A stretch of 64,000 nt of DNA from Microbacterium sp. (GTDB taxonomy: Bacteria > Actinomycetota > Actinomycetes > Actinomycetales > Microbacteriaceae). The position numbers and the translations under genes were made by a program. Each line of letters starts with the position of its first letter. Positions within the stretch are counted from its first letter, which is position 1. Location: NCBI RefSeq assembly GCF_017305435.1, contig NZ_JAFKIP010000008.1:123216-187215 (forward strand). Direction: 5' to 3'. Below the pieces are notes generated by a model that was not told where the DNA came from, did no database searches, and saw only the letters and a program-made list of their open reading frames with translations. Below, one piece after another: positions 43,803 to 53,194 of the stretch.

Positions 43803-44809
43803 GATGCTCCTTGCGGATTCGGTGCGGAGAGTCCGGAAGGCGAGGTCGCCTGACGGTCGTCGGGCGTCGGCGCCGCGGGCGCCGGGGTGGAAGACGCCGG
43901 GCTGGAAGGCGCCGGGGTCGAGGTGTCGGAGGACGTCGCCGGGCGGCGTCGGAGCCCGCGCACGAAGATCGTGCCGACGACGGCGAGGTACAGGACCCAG
44001 GCGACGACCTGCAACCAGGTCATCTGCGGCATGAAGCCGACCGTCGCCTGGAGGAGGGCGGCGAGAGGCGAGGTCGGCGGGATCGCCCCTCGCACATCGA
44101 ACGCCCAGCCGAACGGGAAGGCCGCCCAGCCGGTCGCGACGGCACCCGTGGCATCCACCGGCGCTGCCGCCGTGAAGGGGCCGGGGAGCGCGCCCGCCTC
44201 CTGCAGGTCGTGGATTGCGTAGGCGAGCACGCCCGCCGCGACCACCACGAGGAACGCGCCCGTCCACGCGAAGAAGACGCGGAGGTCCACCTTCACCATG
44301 CCGCGCGCGAGGAGCCACCCCAGGAGGACGGCCGCGGCGAGACCGAGGAGCGCACCGAGCAGAGTCGACGGCGTGTCCCCGAAGGACTGCACCATCGACC
44401 ACAGCAGCAGCGTCGTCTCGATGCCCTCGCGGGCCACCGAGATGAACCCGATCGCGACGATCGCCCATGCGCCGCCGGCGGACAGGGCACGATCGACCTC
44501 GCCCTCGAGCGTGCGCTTCATCGTGCGCGCCGTCTTCTGCATCCAGAAGATCATCCAGGTCACCATCGCGACGGTGAGGAGCGACAGGATGCCGCCGAGC
44601 AGCTCCTGCGCCTCGAAGGTCAGGGCATATGCGCCGAACGTGAGGATCGCGCCGATGCCGAGCGCGAGGGCGATCGCGAGCGAGATGCCGATCCACAAGC
44701 GGGGGAGGACGTCGCGGCGGCCGACCCGGGTGAGGTAGGCGACGAGGATGCCGACGACGAGGGCGGCTTCGAGACCTTCGCGGAGGCCGATCAGGAAAGT
44801 GGCGAGCAC
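43799..44809 (-). CDS. efeU: Ferrous-iron permease, FTR1/EfeU family
   Basis: 336 residues, seven membrane spans. The two RExxE iron-binding motifs are REGLEA (10-15) and REGIET (about 129-134). It imports iron with EfeO and EfeB. The C-terminal tail of about 45 residues is Pro/Ala/Ser-rich. It is the first gene of efeUOB; an iron-box-like dyad lies 24 bp upstream. Confidence 0.93.
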   Translation of the reverse strand: MLATFLIGLREGLEAALVVGILVAYLTRVGRRDVLPRLWIGISLAIALALGIGAILTFGAYALTFEAQELLGGILSLLTVAMVTWMIFWMQKTARTMKRTLEGEVDRALSAGGAWAIVAIGFISVAREGIETTLLLWSMVQSFGDTPSTLLGALLGLAAAVLLGWLLARGMVKVDLRVFFAWTGAFLVVVAAGVLAYAIHDLQEAGALPGPFTAAAPVDATGAVATGWAAFPFGWAFDVRGAIPPTSPLAALLQATVGFMPQMTWLQVVAWVLYLAVVGTIFVRGLRRRPATSSDTSTPAPSSPASSTPAPAAPTPDDRQATSPSGLSAPNPQGAS

Positions 44810-44832
44810 GGCGTGGGATTTCGGGAGAAGAG

Positions 44833-44853
44833 TTAGGTAAGGGGAGCCTTACC
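44833..44853. promoter_or_regulatory. Iron-box-like operator upstream of efeU
   Basis: GGTAAGG (44836-44842) and CCTTACC (44847-44853) form a perfect dyad with a 4-base spacer, and the left part TTAGGTAAG fits the half-site of DtxR/IdeR boxes. The centre is longer than the textbook box, so the match is partial. Iron repression of efeUOB would be expected. Confidence 0.6.
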
Positions 44854-45048
44854 AGCGCATTGAGAGTACACCCGTGCGTCCGCCCCTTCCAACACGCGCA
44901 TGCCGGCCGGCGCCGGGGTCATCCGTCGGGGCATCCGTTCGCACTGAGGCAATTCCCGCGCACGATGCGACAATCCGCCGCCGTGCCGCGTCCGCACAAT
45001 GAGATCACCGGCCGCACCGCCGCTCGCCGCTCTGTGAAGGAGACACCG

Positions 45049-46491
45049 ATGTCCGACTCCCCGACCGTTCTCGATGAGACGACTCTCCTCGACCGGGTCA
45101 CCGCGCCCGAGGGCGAAGGCCGTGAGATCCTCGACGCCGCCACGCGCGAGGTCATCGGCCGCGCGCCGGTGCAGAGCGAGGACGAGCTCGACGCCGCCGT
45201 CGCGCGGGCCAAGGCGGCCCAGCCGGGCTGGGATGCCCTCGGTCACGAGAAGCGCTCGCAGCTGCTCGTCGCCGCAGCGGACGCGATCGACGCGCACGCG
45301 GAGGCACTCGCGCGCATCCTCTCCCGCGAGCAGGGCAAGCCCCTCAACGGCCCGAACGCCCGCTTCGAGGTGGGTGCGTGCTCGGCATGGCTGCGGGCCA
45401 ACGCGGCGACCGTCCTCGACCCGCAGGTGCTCGTCGACGACGAGAACCTGCACGCCGAGCTCGTCTACAAGGCGGCCGGCGTCGTCGGCGCGATCAGCCC
45501 GTGGAACTGGCCGATGATGATCTCGATCTGGCAGATCGGGCCGTCCCTGCGCATGGGCAACACCGTCGTCATCAAGCCCTCGAGCAACACGCCGCTGAGC
45601 GTGCTCGCGCTCGTCGCGGTCATGAACGAGGTGCTGCCGGCCGACGTCCTCATCTCGATCGCGGGACCGGGAGCCATCGGCGGGCGCCTCGCCGCGCACC
45701 CCGACGTCGCGAAGGTCATGTTCACCGGCTCGACGGAGGTGGGGCGTCAGATCATCGAGAGCTCGGCGGGCAATCTCGCGCGGCTCACGCTGGAGCTCGG
45801 CGGCAACGACGCGGGCATCGTCCTGCCCGGCACCGACGTGACGCAGATCGCCCAGGACCTCTTCTGGGGCGCGTTCATCAACACGGGTCAGACGTGCGCC
45901 GCGCTCAAGCGCCTCTACGTGCACGACTCCGTCTACGACGACGTCGTCGCTGCGCTCGCCGAGATCGCGGAGCAGACGCCGATGGGGCCGGGGCTCGACG
46001 AGGCCAACGTCCTCGGTCCGGTGCAGAACAAGAGCCAGTTCGACATCATCGCGCACCTCGTCGAGGACGCGAAGGCCCGTGGCGGTCGCGTCGTCACGGG
46101 CGGCGAGGCCGCGCCGGAGCTCGGCGAGCTCTTCTACCGGCCGACGATCGTCGCCGACGTGACGGACGGCATCGCGCTCGTCGACGAGGAGCAGTTCGGC
46201 CCCGTCCTCCCCGTCATCCGCTACACCGATGTCGACGACGCGTTCGCACGCGCCAACGCCGCGGACGTGGGTCTGGGCGCATCGGTGTGGTCGAGCGACC
46301 CCGCCGAGGCGGCGTCCTACGCGACGCGGATGCAGTCCGGCACCGTCTGGGTCAACTCGCACGGCGGGCTCCACCCGATGGTCCCCTTCGGGGGTGTGAA
46401 GGGCTCCGGCTACGGCCTGGAGTTCGGCGTCGAGGGCCTCAAGGCCGCGGCCGTCCCGCAGGTCGTCTCGACCCCCGGCCGGAAGGGCTGA
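45049..46491 (+). CDS. NAD(P)-dependent aldehyde dehydrogenase
   Basis: 480 residues. SPWNWPMMISIWQIGPSLRMG is the cofactor region (AISPWNWP at about 150), the catalytic Glu is in LTLELGGNDAGI and the catalytic Cys in NTGQTCAALKRLYV. The substrate is unknown. It leads a three-gene run with a GMC oxidoreductase and an SDR, so an alcohol-to-aldehyde-to-acid route is likely. GAAGGAGA precedes the ATG at 45049; the frame upstream to 44860 lacks homology. Confidence 0.9.
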   Translation: MSDSPTVLDETTLLDRVTAPEGEGREILDAATREVIGRAPVQSEDELDAAVARAKAAQPGWDALGHEKRSQLLVAAADAIDAHAEALARILSREQGKPLNGPNARFEVGACSAWLRANAATVLDPQVLVDDENLHAELVYKAAGVVGAISPWNWPMMISIWQIGPSLRMGNTVVIKPSSNTPLSVLALVAVMNEVLPADVLISIAGPGAIGGRLAAHPDVAKVMFTGSTEVGRQIIESSAGNLARLTLELGGNDAGIVLPGTDVTQIAQDLFWGAFINTGQTCAALKRLYVHDSVYDDVVAALAEIAEQTPMGPGLDEANVLGPVQNKSQFDIIAHLVEDAKARGGRVVTGGEAAPELGELFYRPTIVADVTDGIALVDEEQFGPVLPVIRYTDVDDAFARANAADVGLGASVWSSDPAEAASYATRMQSGTVWVNSHGGLHPMVPFGGVKGSGYGLEFGVEGLKAAAVPQVVSTPGRKG

Positions 46492-46494
46492 GCG

Positions 46495-48021
46495 ATGACG
46501 AGCGCGATCGTCGTCGGGGCGGGTTCGTCCGGCTGCGTCGTCGCACGGCGACTGGTGGATGCCGGGGTGACCGTCACCCTCTTCGAAGCCGGCGGTGAGG
46601 ACACCAACCCCGCGATCCACGACCCCATGCGGATGGGCGAGCTGTGGCACAGCGCGGACGACTGGGACTACCGCACCGTGCCGCAGGAGCACGCCGCGAA
46701 CCGACGGCTGCATCTGCCGCGCGGGAAGGTGCTGGGCGGATCGCACGCGCTCAACGCGATGATCTGGGTGCGCTGCGCTCCACAGGACTTCGACCACTGG
46801 GTGTCGCTCGGCAACGTCGGGTGGGCGTGGGAGGACGTCCTTCCGGTCTACCGCGACATCGAGACGTTCTCGGGGGGCGCCTCCGAGCTGCACGGCGACA
46901 GCGGCATCCTGCCCGTCACCGACGACTACGCGCTCTCGCCGATCCAGCAGTCGATCATCGACGCGGGCGTCGAGGAGGGCCTCGAGCACAACGCCGACTA
47001 CAACGGCGATCACCTCGACGGCATCTCGCAGCAGCAGATCACCGTGCGCGGAGGGCGGCGGGCGAACACGTGGACCGAGTACCTGAAGCCCGTGCGCGAC
47101 CGACTGGACATCGAGACCGGATGCCACGTGCACTCGGTGATCGTCGAGGGCGGCCGCGCCGTCGGCATCCGGTACCGCCAGGGCGGTGCCGACCTCGAGG
47201 CGCGCGCCGATGTCGTCGTGCTGAGCGCGGGCGCGCTGGACTCCCCGGCGATCCTGCTGCGATCGGGCATCGGTCCGGCGGCCGACCTCGACGCGCTCGG
47301 GATCGATGTCGTCCGCGACGCGCCGGATGTGGGTCGCCATCTGCACGACCACCTGCTGTCGCCCGTCATCTTCACGACGACCGCGAAGCCCGTCGGCGCG
47401 CCGACGCCCGGGGTGTCGGTGACACAGACGCACCTGTTCTGGAAGTCGCTGCCCGAGCTCGAGGTGCCGGACACGCAGCCGATCAACTTCTCGGTCCCGA
47501 TGTACGGCGAGAACCTCGAGCCGGTGTCGGACGACGGCTTCTCGCTGATGGCGGGGATCGTCACGCCGAAGAGCCGCGGCACGCTGACTCTCAGCGGCCC
47601 GGGGCTCGACGATCCGATCCAGATCGATCTGCAGGCGCTCGCCGACCCCGACGACGTCCGTTCGCTCGTGGCATCCGTGCGCCAGTGCCGTTCGATCGGA
47701 CGCCGCCCGGCCCTCGCCGAGGAGTGGGGCGCCGTCGAGGTGTACCCCGGTCCCGACGTGTCCGACGATGATCTCGAGGACCACGTGCGCCGCACCGTCG
47801 CGACCTACCACCACCAGGTCGGCACGTGCCGGATGGGCGTCGACGACGAGGCCGTGGTCGACCCCCGCCTGCGGGTGCACGGCATCGACGGCCTCCGCGT
47901 CGTCGACGCGTCGATCATGCCGCGCATCACGACGGGCAACACCAATGCGCCGGCGGTGCTCATCGGCGAGCAGGGTGCGCGCTTCCTGCTCGAGGACCTC
48001 GGCGTGTCCGCGTCGGTGTGA
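46495..48021 (+). CDS. GMC-family FAD alcohol oxidase/dehydrogenase (choline-dehydrogenase-like)
   Basis: 508 residues. The FAD fold starts with IVVGAGSSGCVVARRL (5-20), then HLPRGKVLGGSHALNAMIWV, the GMC signature, and VVVLSAGALDSPAILLRSGIGP. The active-site His region is in YHHQVGTCRMG, and TTGNTNAPAVLIGE closes the fold. It would oxidise an alcohol to the aldehyde used by the dehydrogenase encoded 3 bases upstream. The end overlaps the SDR start (GTGA). Confidence 0.9.
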   Translation: MTSAIVVGAGSSGCVVARRLVDAGVTVTLFEAGGEDTNPAIHDPMRMGELWHSADDWDYRTVPQEHAANRRLHLPRGKVLGGSHALNAMIWVRCAPQDFDHWVSLGNVGWAWEDVLPVYRDIETFSGGASELHGDSGILPVTDDYALSPIQQSIIDAGVEEGLEHNADYNGDHLDGISQQQITVRGGRRANTWTEYLKPVRDRLDIETGCHVHSVIVEGGRAVGIRYRQGGADLEARADVVVLSAGALDSPAILLRSGIGPAADLDALGIDVVRDAPDVGRHLHDHLLSPVIFTTTAKPVGAPTPGVSVTQTHLFWKSLPELEVPDTQPINFSVPMYGENLEPVSDDGFSLMAGIVTPKSRGTLTLSGPGLDDPIQIDLQALADPDDVRSLVASVRQCRSIGRRPALAEEWGAVEVYPGPDVSDDDLEDHVRRTVATYHHQVGTCRMGVDDEAVVDPRLRVHGIDGLRVVDASIMPRITTGNTNAPAVLIGEQGARFLLEDLGVSASV

Positions 48022-48776
48022 GTGCCCCCGTGAGTGCCTTCCGACCGGGCCTGTATGCCGGCAAGGTCGCGGTCGTCACGGGCGGGACGTCCGGGATCGG
48101 CGCCGCCGTCGCGATCGTGCTCGCCGAGCTGGGCGCGACCGTCCATGCGGTGGGGCTCGGGGTGGAGCGCGGCGTGGAGCGCGCGCAGTTCCCGTCCGAG
48201 CTCGCGATCACGGTGGACGAGCTGGATGTCACCGACGATGCGGCAATGACCGCGCTGTTCGCCGGTCTCGATCGGCTGGACGTGTTCGTGCCCGCGGCGG
48301 GCATCAGCCTGGGGGAGCGCGAACTGGAGTGGGACTCGTTCCAACGGGTGGTGCAGATCCAGCTGCTCGCGGTGTACCGCGGCATCCAACTGGCTCGCCC
48401 GCTCCTGGCCCGCGCGCACGGCTCCGTCGTCACCATCGCGTCGATGTACGCGACGTTCGGGGGTGGGGAGATCGCCGCCTACTCGGCCGCCAAGGGCGGG
48501 ATCGTGCAACTCACGAAGTCGCTCGCCGAGGTGTATGCCGCAGACGGCATCCGCGTCAACTCCGTCGCGCCGGGGTGGATCGACACACCGCTCCTGGAAG
48601 CGCTCAAGAACGATCCCCGTATCCACGAGAGGCTCCTCTCGCGCACGCCGCTCGGACGCTACGGCGACCCGCGCGAGGTGGGCGAGGCGGTCGCATTCCT
48701 GGCGTCGGATGCCGCGGCGTTCGTCACCGGAGCGGTCCTGCCCGTCGACGGCGGCTACCTCGTCGTCGGCATCTGA
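48018..48776 (+). CDS. Short-chain dehydrogenase/reductase
   Basis: 252 residues. The NAD(P) motif TGGTSGIG is at about 20-27, DVFVPAAGISLGE replaces the usual NNAG, and the catalytic Tyr-x-x-x-Lys is in IAAYSAAKGGI. The GTG at 48018 gives a 4-base overlap with the GMC gene; a second GTG at 48030 would lose four residues. The third step of the operon is probably an alcohol or ketone oxidoreduction, but the substrate is unknown. Confidence 0.88.
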   Translation: MSAPVSAFRPGLYAGKVAVVTGGTSGIGAAVAIVLAELGATVHAVGLGVERGVERAQFPSELAITVDELDVTDDAAMTALFAGLDRLDVFVPAAGISLGERELEWDSFQRVVQIQLLAVYRGIQLARPLLARAHGSVVTIASMYATFGGGEIAAYSAAKGGIVQLTKSLAEVYAADGIRVNSVAPGWIDTPLLEALKNDPRIHERLLSRTPLGRYGDPREVGEAVAFLASDAAAFVTGAVLPVDGGYLVVGI

Positions 48777-48828
48777 TCCCGCGACGGAGGGGGGTGAGGA
48801 TGCGCCCCCTCGCGCGTCTGCAAAGAGC

Positions 48829-48922
48829 ATGTCCCAGAAGTGGTCGTTTGGAGCGCCCTGAACCAGCTGTAAGTGGGACGAGGTCTGCCCCGAGTGGGAC
48901 GACGCCCGCCGTAAGTGGGACG
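48829..48922. repeat. TGGGAC array, 21-bp period (second copy)
   Basis: TGTCCCA at 48830 is followed 44 bases on by TGGGAC at 48874, 48895 and 48916, the same 44-21-21 spacing as at 26784-26877. The intervening bases differ between the two loci except for scattered matches. It lies between converging genes (SDR and amidohydrolase). Confidence 0.8.
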
Positions 48923-48953
48923 ACGGGTGGGGAGGACGGGCGAGGAGGGGGCC

Positions 48954-50612
48954 TCAGCTCTCGTCGGCGCGGTAGACGACTCGGCCGGCGAACCACGTCT
49001 CGAGCACCCGACCGTCGATGATCTCGTCGGGGGAGCCGGCGATCACGTCGCGATCGAGGACGACGAAGTCCGCGGACTTGCCGACGGCGATGCTGCCGGT
49101 CTCGGCATCCAGCCCCATCGCCCGCGCCGCGTTCACGGTGAATGCCTCGAGGGCCTCCTCCGCGGCGATCGCCTGCTCGAGCCACAGGGTGCCCGCGGCA
49201 CGGCGCAGCGGGTCGGCGCGCGTGACGAGACCCTGGATGCCCTCGAGCGGGTTCGGGGACTCGCTGACCGGCCAGTCCGAGCCGCCAGCGACGAGCCCGC
49301 CGGTGTCGATGATCGCGCGGTTGGGCTGGGAGTGCCCCGCGCGGTCGTCGCCGAGTGCGTCGGCGAGGGCCTGCGGGATGACGCCCGGGAACCAGATGAA
49401 CGGCGAGATGTCGGCGGCGACGCCGAGCTGCGCGAGGCGAGGGATGTCCTCGCTCGCGAGGAACTGGCCGTGCGCGATCTGGAACCTCGCATCGGCGAAC
49501 CCCTCGCCCCGCAGCCGCTCGACCGTGTCGAGCAGCAGCCGCGCCGACCCGTCGCCCGTGCAGTGCACCTTGGCGCCGAGTCCTCGCTCGGCGACGGCGC
49601 GCAGCCACGTGTACAGCTCGTCGCCGCTCATCGTCGTCGTACCGCGGAAGTGCGCGCCGTGCGCCTCGTCGGGAACGTACGGATCGAGGAACAGCGCCGT
49701 CCGCGCCGGCGGCACCCCGTCGAGGAAGATCTTCACGAAGTCGGGGCGGTGATGCGTCGTGCGGAAGCGCTCGCCCAGCTCGACGAGCGGCTGTCCGACC
49801 GGTTCGAACCCGAAGATCTCATCGTTGATCGTCAGACTCGACACGACCCAGGCGTCGAGCTCCCCGTCCTCGTCGAGCCCGTGCAGGGCGGCCAGGATCT
49901 CCGCCGACACGGCGGCGTCCTGGAAGGCGGTCACGCCGAAGCCGTTCAGCAGCTCGACGCCCCGGGCGCTCGCGCGGCGGTGCTGGTCGGCCGTGAGCGC
50001 GCCTTCGCGCGCCTGCGCATGCGCCACGGGGATGCCGGCGGCTTCGAGCAGGACGCCCGTCGGCTCGCCGTCCTCGGGGTCGAGGAGCGTCACACCCTCG
50101 GCGGGGAGCGTCGCGGCGGAGATCCCGGCGAGCTCGAGCGCGCGCGAGTTCGCCCAGCGGTTGTGGTGGCTGTCGTCGGAGAGGACGACGGGGCGGCCGC
50201 CGGATGCCTCGTCCAGTCGACGCCGTATGGCGGATGAGTTCAGCTCGTCCATGAGCGTGCTCGCCCAGGAGCCGCCCGTCACCCAGGCATCCGCCGGCAG
50301 TCCGGCGGCGTGCGCGCGCACACGCTCGAGGATCTCGTCCAGCCCGAGCGCGGTGCCGAACGACAGTTCGTACAGGTCGGTGATCCCCGCGATCGCATGG
50401 TGGTTGTGCACGTCGACGAACCCCGGATACAGCGCCGCGCCGCCGAGGTCGTGCACCGCCGTACCCGCTCCGCGGTGGGCGGCGAGCACGTCGGCCGCGG
50501 CGCCGACGGCGATGATGCGCCCGCCGGTGACGGCGACCGCCTCGGCGAGGGGCCGGGCGCGATCGGCCGTGCGGACGACCCCTCCGACGAAGACGACGTC
50601 GGCATCCGCCAT
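48954..50612 (-). CDS. YtcJ-type amidohydrolase
   Basis: 552 residues, the usual size for the Amidohydro_3/YtcJ group. YPGFVDVHNHHA carries the metal His pair, HCTGDGSARLLLD and IAHGQFLASEDI further metal ligands, and GSDWPVSESPNPLEGIQGLV the last Asp. These enzymes hydrolyse C-N bonds in diverse amides; the substrate is not predictable. The ATG at 50612 lies 2 bases after the stop of the MoaF-like gene, so the two are coupled. Confidence 0.88.
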   Translation of the reverse strand: MADADVVFVGGVVRTADRARPLAEAVAVTGGRIIAVGAAADVLAAHRGAGTAVHDLGGAALYPGFVDVHNHHAIAGITDLYELSFGTALGLDEILERVRAHAAGLPADAWVTGGSWASTLMDELNSSAIRRRLDEASGGRPVVLSDDSHHNRWANSRALELAGISAATLPAEGVTLLDPEDGEPTGVLLEAAGIPVAHAQAREGALTADQHRRASARGVELLNGFGVTAFQDAAVSAEILAALHGLDEDGELDAWVVSSLTINDEIFGFEPVGQPLVELGERFRTTHHRPDFVKIFLDGVPPARTALFLDPYVPDEAHGAHFRGTTTMSGDELYTWLRAVAERGLGAKVHCTGDGSARLLLDTVERLRGEGFADARFQIAHGQFLASEDIPRLAQLGVAADISPFIWFPGVIPQALADALGDDRAGHSQPNRAIIDTGGLVAGGSDWPVSESPNPLEGIQGLVTRADPLRRAAGTLWLEQAIAAEEALEAFTVNAARAMGLDAETGSIAVGKSADFVVLDRDVIAGSPDEIIDGRVLETWFAGRVVYRADES

Positions 50613-50614
50613 GG

Positions 50615-51451
50615 TCAGCGCTCCAGCGCCCGCGACGGGTCGAACTCGGCCGGGTGGACCGTGTTCGAGAGCAGACGCCCGTGGGCGCCGAAGGTGAAGT
50701 GCGTCGGCGTCGCCGCGGCACCGTCGCCTTCGCCGAACAGCACGCCGTGCGAGCGCAGTGCGCGCTGATCGCGGTGGTCGGCGATCGTCACGGATCCGCA
50801 GGGGATCACCTTCTCGCGCCACGTGAAGACGTAGATGCCCGGGCGCACGCGCCAGACGGTGTTCTCGTCGGTGTCGGCGAGACCCTGCTCGGGACCGGCG
50901 AGGCACTGCCAGGTGTACCAGTGCGGCGACAGGTAGACGTGCTCGTACGCGTGCTCGCTCGAGTACACCCAGAGCACGCGACGTCCGATGAGCTCGCTCG
51001 TCGGGGCGGGCGCGTCGCCGTGCTGCTCGAGCTCCTCGATGCGCGAGACGCCGAACAGGTGCTGCACGGCGACGTGCTCCGAGGTCTTCTCGCCGAGGAC
51101 GCTCAGGACGGCGAGGGCGTAGCCGCTGCGGAGGTCGAGGATGAGCGAGACGGCCTCGTTCGGCAGGTAGTCGTGGTGGAACTGCGCGTAGTACAGGTCG
51201 TCGTCGACGCGGAAGACCTCGCACGCATCCGTCTGCGCGGCGGCCGCGGTGGGGTCGGATGCCCCGGGCCGGTAGTCCCACGCGACCGCACCGGCCGAGA
51301 AGGTGTGCGCGATGCGGGTGCCGCGATCGTCGACGAGGGTGAAGGTGCGGCCGTCGAGATCGCCGGTCACCTCCGCCTTGGAGGCGTCGAAGCCGGGTGC
51401 GAGGCCGTCCAGCGGCAGCCAGGTGGACGTGTCGGACAGGTTGACGGTCAT
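50615..51451 (-). CDS. MoaF-family protein (first copy)
   Basis: 278 residues. The N-terminal half (about 25-120) and the C-terminal half, with RRVLWVYSSEHAYEHVYLS and WYTWQCLAGPEQGLADTDE, follow the two-domain MoaF family, calycin-like beta barrels. Databases often label the family molybdenum cofactor biosynthesis, but Klebsiella moaF was described in monoamine-inducible gene control. No molybdenum gene is nearby. The GGAGACCCC before the ATG sets the start at 51451. A paralogue lies at 60001-60828. Confidence 0.82.
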   Translation of the reverse strand: MTVNLSDTSTWLPLDGLAPGFDASKAEVTGDLDGRTFTLVDDRGTRIAHTFSAGAVAWDYRPGASDPTAAAAQTDACEVFRVDDDLYYAQFHHDYLPNEAVSLILDLRSGYALAVLSVLGEKTSEHVAVQHLFGVSRIEELEQHGDAPAPTSELIGRRVLWVYSSEHAYEHVYLSPHWYTWQCLAGPEQGLADTDENTVWRVRPGIYVFTWREKVIPCGSVTIADHRDQRALRSHGVLFGEGDGAAATPTHFTFGAHGRLLSNTVHPAEFDPSRALER

Positions 51452-51503
51452 GGGGTCTCCTTCGGAGGGGCGGATGCGGGGGCGGGGCGCGACGCGACCG
51501 GCG

Positions 51504-52979
51504 TCAGACGTTGGGCTCGGGGATGTGGGCCGCGCCGCCGTCGTGCGAGACGTGCACGTTGAACTTCTCGATGTCGGTGGCGAGCGCGTCGTACACGGCG
51601 GGCTTGGACCGCTTGAGGTAGGCGGCGTAGATGACACCGACGACGGCGGCGACGACGAGCAGGAGCGGCAGCATCAGGATCGCGGGTTCCTCCGAGCCCG
51701 CGACGATGTTGAAGTTGAACACGGCGAGAAGGACGATCGACAACAGGCCGAGGAAGCCGATGCCCGGTGCGACCAGCGTGCTCCACAGTCGCGGATCGCG
51801 CCGGCGCCGGAACCACACGATGATGGAAGCGGCCGCGAGCACCTGCAGGATGAGGACGGAGAGGGTGCCGAAGCCGAGCATCGCGGGGACGAGGGTCACG
51901 ATCGGGACGAGCCCGGCGAGGGCGAACGCCAGGGCGACGAGTGCCGCGAAGATCGCCTGCACCGCTCCGGCGACGGCGGGGGCGCCGTTGGACCGCGTGC
52001 GGGCGAGGACCGCGGGCAGGATGCGCGCACGGCCGAGCGAGTACAGATAGCGGGTGGCGGAGTTGTGGAACGCGAGCATCGCCGCGAACAGGCTCACCAG
52101 CAGCAGGATCTGCATCACGATCGTCATACCGGAGCCGAGGTAGGTCTCGGCGAGCGAGAAGATCAGGTCGCCGTTCGCGAGGTGGTCGACGGCGGTCTGC
52201 TGGGCCTGCGCCACGCCCGTGGCGCTGACGACCGCCCACGTCGTGACGCCGAAGATCACGCCGATCGCGATGATCGAGGTGTAGGTCGCGCGGGGGATCG
52301 TCTTCAGCGGGTTGCGCGCCTCCTCGCTGAACAGCGCCGTCGCCTCGAAACCGAGGAATCCGGTCGCCGCCAGCAGCAGACCGATGGGAAGCGAGCCGGA
52401 GAAGATCGCGGCGGGGCTGAACGCGGAGATGTCGTATCCGGTCTTCAGCAGCACCGACACGTCGAAGACGACGAGGATCAGCACCTCGAGCACGAGCGAG
52501 ACACCGAGCACCTTCGAGGAGAAATCGACTCCCGTGCGGGCCATCACGAAGCACACGATGATCGACAGCAGCCCCCACACGTACCAGTGCAGGTCGAAGC
52601 CGGTGAGCTCGGCGATGATCGTCTGCATGAAGAAGCCGCTCGTGCCGATCGTGCCGACGACGAAGAAGTTGTAGCCGAGCGTCGCGATGAGCCCCGCGAT
52701 GAGTCCGCCGGTGCGGCCGAGCCCCTTCACCACGAAGGCGTAGAACCCGCCCGCGTTGACGAGCTGCTTCGACATCTGCGCATATCCGACGGCGAACAGC
52801 AGAAGGATGATCGCGACGATGAAGAAGGATGCCGGGGTGCCGCCACCGTTGCCGAGTGCGATCGCGAGCGAGGCCACCACGACGATGCCCGTGAGCGGCG
52901 CGACCGCGGCGAGGACGAGGAACACGATCCCCGCCACCCCCAGTGCGCCGCGCCGGAGCGCGTTCTGCTGATCTGACAT
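51504..52979 (-). CDS. APC-superfamily amino-acid/amine permease
   Basis: 491 residues, twelve membrane spans. LAAVAPLTGIVVVASLAIALG opens the fold, and FLGFEATALFSEEARNPLKTIPRA is the conserved substrate-proximal loop of APC transporters. It should import the amine or amino-acid substrate of the cluster by ion symport. The ATG at 52979 has a weak GAAGGAG upstream; longer reading toward 53105 has no membrane or signal features. It is first in the operon with the MoaF and amidohydrolase genes. Confidence 0.9.
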   Translation of the reverse strand: MSDQQNALRRGALGVAGIVFLVLAAVAPLTGIVVVASLAIALGNGGGTPASFFIVAIILLLFAVGYAQMSKQLVNAGGFYAFVVKGLGRTGGLIAGLIATLGYNFFVVGTIGTSGFFMQTIIAELTGFDLHWYVWGLLSIIVCFVMARTGVDFSSKVLGVSLVLEVLILVVFDVSVLLKTGYDISAFSPAAIFSGSLPIGLLLAATGFLGFEATALFSEEARNPLKTIPRATYTSIIAIGVIFGVTTWAVVSATGVAQAQQTAVDHLANGDLIFSLAETYLGSGMTIVMQILLLVSLFAAMLAFHNSATRYLYSLGRARILPAVLARTRSNGAPAVAGAVQAIFAALVALAFALAGLVPIVTLVPAMLGFGTLSVLILQVLAAASIIVWFRRRRDPRLWSTLVAPGIGFLGLLSIVLLAVFNFNIVAGSEEPAILMLPLLLVVAAVVGVIYAAYLKRSKPAVYDALATDIEKFNVHVSHDGGAAHIPEPNV

Positions 52980-53061
52980 CGTGGTGGCTCCTTCGCCGAG
53001 GTCGGGTTCGACCGGGAGTGCCCGCGTCCGCGGCACCGGACGCGGGCGCGCCCTGCACAGA

Positions 53062-53105
53062 TTGTGCGCCGCACGCCGACGCCGCAGTTGGCGTACGGCG
53101 CACAA
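53062..53105. repeat. 16-bp dyad between divergent permease and SDR genes
   Basis: Arms 53062-53077 and 53090-53105 (starting TTGTGCGCCG and ending CGGCGCACAA) match at 15 of 16 positions around a 12-bp loop. As it lies between divergent promoters, it could be an operator as well as a hairpin. Confidence 0.65.
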
Positions 53106-53194
53106 CGGTGTTTCCGGAGCGCAGACCGCGGCATCCGCCCGGCGTCTGCGCGGCAGGATGACGGCGAGGGCGAAGACGCCCGGGAGGACGAGCG

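Noticed and set aside
44833-47880. 1015-residue minus-strand open frame
   Set aside because: It is antisense to the aldehyde dehydrogenase and GMC genes, with composition typical of GC-rich shadow frames and no recognisable motif.
48829-48922. CRISPR array
   Set aside because: The repeats are 6-10 bases with 15-base gaps, too short for CRISPR, and no cas gene is near.
50615-51451. Molybdenum-cofactor biosynthesis gene
   Set aside because: The family label is not supported by context; no other molybdenum gene is present.
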